Under the pieces are notes generated by a model, which was given only the letters and a program-made list of their open reading frames with translations, was not told the origin of the DNA and did no database searches. A DNA stretch of 64,000 nt from Pholis gunnellus (Eukaryota > Chordata > Actinopteri > Perciformes > Pholidae): the NCBI GenBank assembly GCA_910591455.2, contig OU342821.1:16753787-16817786 (forward strand). Direction: 5' to 3'. This document shows, piece after piece, positions 48,901 to 64,000 of this stretch. How positions within the stretch are numbered: position 1 is the stretch's first letter; every line of letters starts with the position of its first letter. Made by a program: the position numbers and the translations under genes.

Positions 48901-51514
48901 CAAAAGATAAAATCATGTGAGGAAATTAAGCAACGAGCAAGTTAATACACCCCATGAACTAAAAACAACTCCTCTACAGTCATTACAACTCTGTACATGA
49001 GTCAACCTGCATTCATTGGAATGATGGAAATGCACTTTCATATGTCGTTTAAAGAAAAGAGTGGAAAAATGTGTAACACACGAGCTATTTGCAGCACGTT
49101 ATTGTTCTGGAAAGAGTGTAGAGGGTTTGGGGCATTATGATCATTTTACACACGGCTGTGTGGGAGGAAGGAACCATGCCCCAACACGTGCCTGTAACAT
49201 TACTAAACCAGTGAACTAATCTCAACCGCAGCAACAAAAAGAAGACCTTTCGGAGGATGGTGATCATTTGAAATGGCCTCCGAGAGTCACGTCACACCTC
49301 GCAAATGCAGTTCGAGCCAGAGAAATGTACTCAGCATGGCAGCTGGAAGCCGGACAAATCAGTCAACTACGTGCAGTATTTGGATGATGTGACGCGCTGC
49401 CTCGCAAAACCCAGGACCCTCCTGAACAACTGTTCAAACAAGCTGCTAAACAAATAAACAGAAGCATACTTCTGGAACTGCCCTGTTTTTTCAGTTTGAA
49501 TGTGTTGAAGCTGATGTCTGAGTGAAGCAGAGAGCTGTCAATCATCTTTTGCACCGATTTGAAACAACAACAGTCTCAAGCGAACACCCGTTGAGCCACA
49601 TTTACAAATGAATTTGTGCAATACACATCATAGAATGTTCTTTTTTGATTGTTGGTTTCCTTTGTTAAACTATTCGTTTATCAGTCAGACTCGGGCTATC
49701 TCTTATTTTCCGTTTTTAGCGTCGACCAGTCTCTGTTCACGCATGAGCAACAATTACTGTCATCCTTATCAAGAGTCTCCTCTGCATGTCAGCAACAGCT
49801 GATCTGACAGAAAACGGTTTGCTGTGCTGTGAAGATTACTGTGTCTGTGGAAGAGTTTACAATATCCGTGTGTTCTGTTCAAGAGGAAATATCCCGTATA
49901 CGTTTGAATGTACACTTAGCTTATCGTGACACAATATCTGTTGATCTTAAAAACGTAGAAAACAGCGACAAGTCGCACAAAACTTCCATCACAAACTAGG
50001 TACTAGAGGAGCTCTTTAATTACATCCGGAGCACGTCGGCCTACGTAATGAACGACTTAATGACGACGTCAATGTTGTCATTGACATCCCCGACCAGACA
50101 GCATCTCAAACCCCTGAACAGCCATTACGGAGCACGACATCATTTCCCCTCAACAAAATCCACTTTCCCCTCGCAAACACAATTACAGGATGTGACTAAG
50201 GCCAACAACACTACATCTTCTGGACTGAGGAGGGTTTCACAAAGTGATTGTTATACGGCTGAAAAGGTCAATTATCATGGACGAAATATCAGTTGACGCA
50301 AGGCCTATTTTGTCGTCTAGGAGTGTCTATAAAAAAAAGATAAGCAGCCGAGTGATTTTATTATATTTTATTATTTGAGTCACACAATAAACACAGCGCT
50401 GGAAATATTTTTTTAAATCCATCAACGGGTGAAATATCACTTATAATAATCATTACCTTTCTTTACCATATAATTTACTTTCCAGAGGAGCATACTTCAG
50501 GGGGTGCTAGAGTAGATTGTAGGAGCAATTTAAACATGAAAAGAAATCACTTCCCGTTTGAAAGCTTTCTTTAAATTGCTCCATGTTTTTGCTTTCCCCT
50601 TCCACTCTTAAATATGTGTTGACGGGTCTGAACACCAGCTTCTCCCATTGCCAAAATATAAATTGTTGTTGCATTCATTTACAATCTCATGCTGAGAGGA
50701 ACACAGCTCTTTGGCTTTTGAAATCCAAATCTATACAAGAACATACACGTGTTGACACCAAAACACAACTACTAATTTCACAAAAAGCCATAAAATGAAA
50801 ACCAGGGAAACCTGAAGTTGAGATGGCTCTTGGCTGCGCCTTTGAATTACACTATTTAAATAATGTAACAAGTCGGTAGAAAGCTTTTAGCTGCGTTAGA
50901 TGGCTCTCAGTGCTCTGTACCATGGTGCCCTCCATTGGAGGCTTTCACATATGACATGTCCCTGTTGATGCAAAGTTGAGCTCCTTTGGGTTGTTTGTAG
51001 AAACAGAAAGTTTGTCTCATTATCAACTAAATCACATAGTTAAAGCTGGAAGAGTTGTAATCCTCATCTATCTTTCCTCTCCCTCCTTTGGATGGTTCAC
51101 TGGCTATGGTGATAACTTTCTCTGGATGGACAGTTGGTTTAAGTGTATTAAACATCTGCTATCAAATCCAGATGTTCACTTAAAGAATCCAGCTGCACGC
51201 AAGAGAGGAAGTCCTCAGTTTCATGGACTGAAATAAGATTCAAATTGTAATCCTGACTTTTGCCAGCTCTATACAAGCATCCCTCACCTGCCGTGCTCAG
51301 CCAGCACTGCACCTTCATCCTTCAGCCTCTGGCTCTTGGCTGCACAGTCCTCCAGCAGGATCTCTCGCCGCCGTTTGATCGCGTGCAGCCAGTCCACCTC
51401 GTCGCCCGGACCTGGCCCCGCATCCTCGGTCTTCACTGCCTCGGCCTCAAACTGCTGCACCGCTGACTTTGAAACCTTCTCACCAACTTTCCTCTTCCAG
51501 CCAAATGAAGCCAT
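42546..51514 (-). CDS. ttc33: Tetratricopeptide repeat protein 33
   Basis: TTC33 is a small TPR protein of poorly known function, presumably a protein-interaction scaffold. Four minus-strand coding exons (51514-51288, 47315-47234, 45929-45798, 42920-42546) join in frame to 271 aa, against 262 in human. Seen: the family start MASFGWKRKVGEKVSK; WLHAIKRRREILLE (residues 42-55); a TPR array from about 59 to 165, including RHWEAIKKLDEAIQLTP, LLYEMKSQ, FPAVKAAEMAV, WQTLGRAQLNLGEVDLAVRS and FQVAIHLCP; a charged helical stretch rich in Lys, Glu and Gln (about 177-198); and the conserved acidic DYDFESDEV (206-214). All junctions are GT-AG. It converges on ptger4 and sits downstream of prkaa1, as in human 5p13. 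Confidence 0.94.
42921..45797 (-). other. ttc33 intron between coding exons 3 and 4
   Basis: 2.9 kb. Holds a (TCTG)6 run at 43921-43944. The 184-codon open frame at 43605-44159 is unsupported and overlaps that run. Confidence 0.75.
43921..43944. repeat. (TCTG)6 tetranucleotide microsatellite
   Basis: Six perfect TCTG units. Confidence 0.95.
45798..45929 (-). CDS. ttc33: ttc33 coding exon 3
   Basis: 132 bases, phase 0 at both ends; the acceptor is tttctccacag and the donor is gtgagt. Encodes VLTILQEVFPAVKAAEMAVK through LNLGEVDL, the second TPR. Confidence 0.93.
45930..47233 (-). other. ttc33 intron between coding exons 2 and 3
   Basis: 1.3 kb; no further feature seen. Confidence 0.8.
47234..47315 (-). 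CDS. ttc33: ttc33 coding exon 2
   Basis: 82 bases; the acceptor is ttctccag and the donor is gtacat. Encodes RHWEAIKKLDEAIQLTPDN and then PLLYEMKSQ, the first TPR unit. Confidence 0.93.
47316..51287 (-). other. ttc33 intron between coding exons 1 and 2
   Basis: 4 kb; only short unsupported open frames and no recognisable repeat copy. Confidence 0.75.
51288..51514 (-). CDS. ttc33: ttc33 coding exon 1
   Basis: 227 bases, residues 1-75 plus two bases of Arg76. The ATG comes one base after a strong acceptor (cccctttcccctaacag), so a non-coding exon must lie upstream. The donor is gtgagg. Confidence 0.93.
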
Positions 51515-52015
51515 TCTGTTAGGGGAAAGGGGTGGATGGTGGTGGTTGCGGTTACAGAGTATATGACTTGAAATTACATCTGAAATCAGCATGCAATCAG
51601 CACGTGAAAGTCTACGGAAATTGACTTTTATTTTGAAATATCAGAAATATTGGCTACATTTTAACGTGATGTTACTACCAGATACTTATCTAAGTTAACG
51701 CTAACTTGCAATCCTGCTGCTACAGTTAGGTATATCCCCTGTTTAAACACAGGGCATATAACTAGTTATCTAACTACTAACTAGCTACAACAGTAAGACG
51801 AGTTAACTAATAAACAAAAACAACCCTCTCACAACAACGCAAGCTAACGTTAGCTCTAATGACCTAGCTAACACGTAGCCTAAACTCTTGACACACTCAG
51901 TAAGTTTGCTCACACAAGGCTGCATTTGAGTTGATTTTAACAGAACATATTACATTTTCACTTGCAGACTTCTACAGCTTTTCGTGGGCAAGACTGGACA
52001 AGCTAACGGCGGTTA
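51515..52015 (-). other. ttc33 5' intron and leader region
   Basis: Contains the first intron, ending at the acceptor 51516-51518, and presumably a short non-coding exon near 51960-52010. Its donor cannot be fixed by eye. Confidence 0.5.
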
Positions 52016-52040
52016 GCCATATTGGTTGACCCGGAAGTTG
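52016..52040 (-). promoter_or_regulatory. Candidate ttc33 core promoter
   Basis: Within 25 bases are a CCAAT box read on the minus strand (52021-52025), an ATGGC/YY1-like core (52016-52020) and CCGGAAGT, an ETS/GABP site (52031-52038). This combination is typical of housekeeping promoters and lies about 0.5 kb upstream of the start codon. Confidence 0.5.
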
Positions 52041-52556
52041 TGTGAATGTTTACGTCGTCTCTTAAAGAAACACGAACCATGTTTTTTTTGTAAAGATGAT
52101 AATGCAGATGCGTATGTTAAGGACACAAACATAGATCACATTATTAAAGTACGTTGGTAAATGTTACAGTAAAATGTTACTTAAAATGCAATGTGTGGGA
52201 GTGAGTCTCCATTTTGCCCACTAGATGGCACCACAGGGATGACTCAGAATAATCTCTTAATAGATTTCATTTTTAATAAATGTAAATTTGATCTAAAATG
52301 AGGATTGCTTTCCATCACTTATATTATTACACAGAATCACCTGAATAGGTAAATCAGTTAGTGTGATAACAAACAAGGAGATAACTTTCACTTCCTTGTT
52401 GGAGGACATTCCTTGGTTGCAGTGAGAGTAACATTCAGCTTCCTTAGTACTGTTGAGTGCATGGCTGTGATGGTACCATCTTTCAAGTTCACGTGAGCTG
52501 TCCAAAGACTAAAAACATGCAGAGAAACTTCAGCAAAATTGTGTGAAATTTAGCGG
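52041..52556. other. Short intergenic spacer between prkaa1 and ttc33
   Basis: About 0.5 kb, AT-rich, with one CTCF-like sequence at 52218-52232. Confidence 0.6.
52218..52232 (+). promoter_or_regulatory. CTCF-like binding sequence
   Basis: CCACTAGATGGCACC matches the core pattern CCASYAGRKGGCRS of vertebrate CTCF sites. It sits in the spacer between two head-to-tail genes. Occupancy is unknown. Confidence 0.4.
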
Positions 52557-52562
52557 TTTATT
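52557..52562 (-). terminator. Candidate poly(A) signal of prkaa1
   Basis: AATAAA on the minus strand with a moderately T-rich downstream stretch (tgtttttagtctttgg). Confidence 0.4.
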
Positions 52563-55060
52563 AGGCAGTTGTGTATACAAATGATTTCAACACTGTCCAT
52601 TCAGATTTACACTTGTCAATCTGGTAGGGTCCCTTTACACAACAAACAAAAATAGAACAATATTTATTTGAAGCAGTCCGAACAGATAGACTGGCAGAAC
52701 TTATCGTCAGGACACGACTCCATAAACTGTCAAAAAGGTCACGGTTTCACACATTCATCTTTCCTACAAACACCTTGTGAAGTTTTAATAATCAAAACTT
52801 CAACTGCCCTATAAAACTAAAAATGTTTAGTTTTACAATATCATCCCAAGACCGTAGTGTGTTTCTTCACCGTGATCAGTTTACTTCATAAACTCTAGTT
52901 CAAAACGGAGACATAAAAAGGTCAAATATTAACTAAATATTTCAGTCCAAACCAGCAAGAGAAACAAGTTGATCACAAGTATTGTCACTCTTGGCAATTT
53001 TTGTTAAATCATTTTGAAATGTAGAATTGTTTATACCGGTGAGATATTTTAGATGTTTAAAGCCGTAGAGCTAAACTCAAGAAACAGCCTCGAGCAACTG
53101 CTAACACCTCTGAACACAAATAAGGTAAAACCTTTGGGAGTGACTGATATTACGATGTAAAGTTCATTAAAACCCGGTTCATTTGACTTAAGACAAAAAT
53201 GATGATTCACGAGAAACCAGTTAAAGTTTTTTGTTTTCCCTCTATTGCCAGAATTAAAACGTGTCAGCAGTTACCGAGGTTTATTTTACATTTTGCATTT
53301 AAGAATTTTCTTTGTTTTGCAAAACATTTTTGGTCATGCAAAAGTAATCTGTGAATTGTTAACAGTAGTTGTGAATTAACAACACTGACAAAAATAATTT
53401 GTGGACTTCAACACTTGAGATTCCCAAAAAAGTGCCAATAATTTTGATCGGCACTGGATTCCTACTTTTACATAAAAACAGTACTGATGATGATAAGGCA
53501 GCCTAACAACAGACACCGCTTAAACCTTTAAGACTGGACAGGAAATGGAGGGAGATGGATCATACTTGTGATTAAAGACTTATATATCCAAGACTTTGTG
53601 AGCTTGCAAGTATATTTTGTCCGATATTTTTCTTTATCAAATATAAATCCCCAACACCATTTAAGATCTTAATGTTTGCGTGATGTTTCTTTTTCCTTCT
53701 ACAAGAACTGCAATCTATCCAGCACGACAGGTTTGTTTCAGGGTTAAGTATGTAAAAGGGAATGTGTGGGCAAAATAAAACCCCCAAAACGATAATATTC
53801 TGGATGTATTCACCTGTCAATAGACATCGTCCATGCACTGCATGTAACTGCTACTACTCAATCTGAGCCCTTTGCACTTTTGATGTGTTGGCATTTACAA
53901 ATTGGATGTAGACAAAAGGCATTTCATTCAGTGATCGTACTCTGGTCCTGATCATTAATCTAAAAACAAAAAGGAAATACAACAAAAAGTCAAAACCACC
54001 TTGTCATTTTAATATGCGACACTGAAAATGATATATTTCTAGATTTTGACTGTCATGGCAAAAATACCTCTTAAATGGTAAAAGCAGGCTGGATTTATCT
54101 GGAGAGACAATCAAGTATCAGAATAATTGTGATTGAAGGAAACAAAGCTGTGATATTGATTTAAAAACCAGTCAGTAAAAAAAGGAAAATATATACCATC
54201 CAGCAATAGATCTTGATGCAACAAACAAAAGCAACCCAAAATTCCATTTCCAATAGAACCAACACTCCATCCACTGATAAATATATTCATGTCTTTATAT
54301 ATAAAAATGTAGGGGACAGACAAATTCAAACTTTTTTTTACAACAAGGACATAAATCATGAAAATTTAGTCTCTGACAACTCAAATTCACAAAAAAAAAA
54401 GCAAACATAAATGTGATGAAGCATTCTTTTGTCCCTGACACAAGACAGAAATAAAGGGCTCATTGCACTTCTTCAGAGTCCAATGACTGTGACGGGCATG
54501 ACGACCCTTGTTATAGCCGGTGCAGAGCCCCGATACATCGGCACCGCTTCTCCGTTCCCCACAGAGAAAGAAAACAAAAACAAGAGCAGCGAGAAATAAA
54601 AGAAACTTGTGCAAAAGTGCTACCTGCACCCTATACGACTGCCACCCGGACACCCAACCCCTCAACATGTGGCTTCCTTCTCTGCAGGCAAAAACTTGAT
54701 CTTGTTCTCTGTACTGGGAAAGCAGTGCTCACTGGCTACAGTACAGAGAATTCAGTGTAATCACTTGCGCATATATGTATAGGTGGGATGTGGACATTTA
54801 CCATTAAATTGATCAGGGAGTTGTAAATGTTGTTCTGTCTTTGCTATTAGGTAGCCCATCTTTCATCTTTCCAAATAACCCATAACAGTCCCTGTCAGCT
54901 CAGTACACATCCTGTCCACGTAGGGAACACTAACCTGCGTCAGTGCCATGGAACAATCACTTCATCCTCAGCTGGGATGAATTGAGCCATGAATCAGTTT
55001 GCATGCTTATTGCTATAAAGACACTCGGAGAGGAAAAAAGGCTAGCGATTGTTTTGCAAG
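52557..55060 (-). other. Probable prkaa1 3' untranslated region
   Basis: About 2.5 kb between the prkaa1 stop and the last AATAAA (52562-52557, minus). AT-rich, no coding signal. Upstream AATAAA copies could give shorter forms. Confidence 0.5.
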
Positions 55061-61840
<6,780 letters not shown>

Positions 61841-61847
<7 letters not shown>

Positions 61848-61960
61848 CTTCCCGCAGTGGCCTTGCTGCGGGGTTAGCTAGCTGCGAGCAGAGATGGACC
61901 GAACTCCGCTGTGTGCGTCTCTACTCAAACGCCTCTGCTCCGCGCGGAGGGTGGGCGGAG
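61841..61960 (-). promoter_or_regulatory. prkaa1 promoter-proximal CpG-rich region
   Basis: Rich in CpG, with a GC box (GGGCGG at 61953-61958) about 105 bases upstream of the start codon and no TATA box, which suits a housekeeping gene. The transcription start is not fixed. Confidence 0.5.
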
Positions 61961-64000
61961 CCCCGGCTTCTTGCGCGAGTCGTTAGACGCGTAGGCAACG
62001 TAGAATGTTGCCTTCAAGGTCCCCAGGAAACTCCCAAATCGGGGTGTGATTATTAACTTTACATGGATTGAAGTTTGTTTGTGTTGGAAAACATATTGGT
62101 GGTGAAAGAGTCTGAGAGGAAATGTACACTAGACATACATGTGATGATTAATACGTTTGAAAAGTAAGACACGGTGACAAAATAGATGGAACAGAATCTC
62201 AGTAGCATTTATAAACGGATGCATCAAAATGTAACATTAATTATTTACAGAGAAAGCTAAACTGCACTTTGGGAACTTTGAATCAACTCAGCCCTGTAGA
62301 GCCATATATGGGCAATAGTTTTTTATGTGTCTCTGACTGATATACATGACCCTTTGTCTAAGGCAGGATATACAACATTGGATTATAACTAAAATGCCAT
62401 GGTAGTTATAAGCCTAGACAATGAGTGACACCTCTCATCCAGCATTTCATTTAATAATAATTTACATGGAGTTTTGTGAAAATGTGATTGTGCCAAAACG
62501 TGCCACACCCAAGCTTTAATAAGTGGCAAAAATCTTGTTTGCAAAACATCCTACAATAAATGAATCTTTGGTTCTACCCTGAATGTACACCTACGCAATT
62601 GTTGATACCATGTGTAAGGTCTCTTTTCAATAGGTTATTGTGTTAATTGTGTATTTCTATTCAACTCTATTTTAGGAAACGATCCAAGGGCTGGAAAGGC
62701 AAATGAGAAATAACATTTGGTTGGATTAAGAGAGGTGAGGACACTCACCTACCTCCAGAGACTGAGAATACCACCACTTTATTATTCATGGGAGTTATAC
62801 TAACTAAGACAATTCTGGTCATTAAAGTTATTAGATGGAAATAAAACACCGAAACAAAATGACTATTCAGTGCTAGTCTGGGTTGATCTTCTTGTGAATT
62901 GTGAAGTCAAAGGCAGCTGGGCATTGCTGTGTAGTCTCATTGATGGCTCTTGAGTTTGGACGGAGCCACTTATACTGTATTTCATGACCTAGAAGGCTGA
63001 GATGCCTTGGGAATAACAATGAGCTTGTCAGGATCGTGAAGAGATGCTTAGTGACAGTGATGCATGACCAAACACCCTCAAAGCATCCCAAATCACACCC
63101 CAAAGCACAGTGAAGCCCAGCAGACGGTAATGCACTTTGGATATCCCAAATAAGTGCAAATATCTTTATATTTTTCGCAAGTCAGTGATTATCAAAGAAA
63201 GCATGGCCTGGCAAAGAGTTACTATGACTCCCCAGAGAGGTCTGGTAGGAATTTACAGTTAGTACCAAAGGTCCTTGTCAGTGACACTTGGTCTACGTTT
63301 GTGTGTGTGCTGGGCTCTATATAGGTTTTGAGATAAAATAATACAGATTTGATTAAAGCTCTGTTCATACTGTCCTTATTTTAGGACTTTTAGGACTCCC
63401 ATCAACATCAATACAGTACATATAGTCAGGTGTGGTTCGTTCTCTTTCTGTTCTTAATTATCAGGCTGGGAATTTGAGAAGTGACGGCCAGTAAATGTCT
63501 GTCCATAAATGTGTTTCACAGCTCCGATCAGAAACCTACAGATGCCATATCACCCAAAGCCTTCTCAGTGGTGACATCTTGTGGTAACTGGTCAATCCTA
63601 CAGGCGCCATTTGGTAATCGAGGTTCTGGTCAGCTCTTGTTGTGAATGAGAGGATGAGCAGCTCAAGATGAGAAGAGGTGCTCTTTGACATGTATCTAAA
63701 GTGACTGTATGGGCTCTGCTACGTATCATTGTAAAGTATTAGTTTGACAAAGTAGGTCCAAGTTAAAGGGGATGTTACCGTTCATGTGTCAATCAAGACA
63801 TTGTAGCAACTTATCCAGAAAAAAGACACCTCCACTCTAATAACTCTTCATAATAAACACAATTAAGTCCTGTGATGTCATCAAAATATGGACAATTTGA
63901 GTGATGATTACAGGTCATTAGATCAACTATACACTAAATTAATATTAGTTAATCTCTTGTAGAATGAGAGGTGAGCTAATACACACACTAATATATATAT
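61961..64000. other. Intergenic region upstream of prkaa1
   Basis: No supported gene. The minus-strand frame at 62873-63103 is unlike any protein I recognise. The last bases are a short TA run. In mammals the next gene upstream of PRKAA1 is RPL37, which would lie beyond the edge. Confidence 0.6.

Noticed and set aside
62873..63103. 76-codon minus-strand frame upstream of prkaa1
   Set aside because: No similarity to the expected neighbour RPL37 or to a transposase; no supporting signals.

Overview
The window is eukaryotic genomic DNA from a teleost fish, most likely a spiny-rayed (perch-like) one. The evidence is AT-rich DNA with long CA/GT, GA and TA microsatellites, dispersed short repeats of kinds familiar from teleost genomes, and vertebrate genes split by GT-AG introns whose proteins match mammalian families. 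There is nothing prokaryotic, no CRISPR array, no rRNA, and no tRNA I could support.

Four protein-coding genes can be read. Bases 1-9195 (minus strand) hold the first four coding exons of map1b, the microtubule-associated protein 1B precursor; the gene runs off the left edge. Bases 9341-35640 are a gene-poor interval with many microsatellites, decayed mobile elements, one LINE reverse-transcriptase relic and a striking long inverted repeat (about 350 bp arms, about 2 kb spacer). Bases 35796-38507 (plus) hold the two-exon ptger4 gene (prostaglandin E2 receptor EP4 subtype, 448 aa). Bases 42546-51514 (minus) hold the four coding exons of ttc33 (271 aa). Bases 55061-61847 (minus) hold the nine coding exons of prkaa1 (AMP-activated kinase catalytic subunit alpha-1, 573 aa). 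Bases 61961-64000 show no gene.

The exon reconstructions for the three complete genes keep frame across every junction, and all introns begin GT and end AG. ptger4-ttc33-prkaa1 is the order and orientation known on human 5p13.1. map1b is on human 5q13, so its closeness here points to a different or ancestral arrangement. ptger4 and ttc33 converge tail to tail; prkaa1 and ttc33 lie head to tail about 0.5 kb apart. The genes do not form one pathway: map1b is a neuronal cytoskeletal protein, ptger4 a Gs-coupled lipid receptor, ttc33 a poorly characterised TPR protein and prkaa1 an energy-sensing kinase.

The items most worth a second look are the long inverted repeat at 28857-31525, a hairpin at 14129-14172 that looks like a template-switch scar, an orphan open frame at 40984-41370, a divergent third transmembrane helix in the EP4 receptor, and an in-frame upstream ORF before ptger4. 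I found no convincing wholly new gene system. Family names of dispersed repeats rest on memory of teleost sequences, not on a search.
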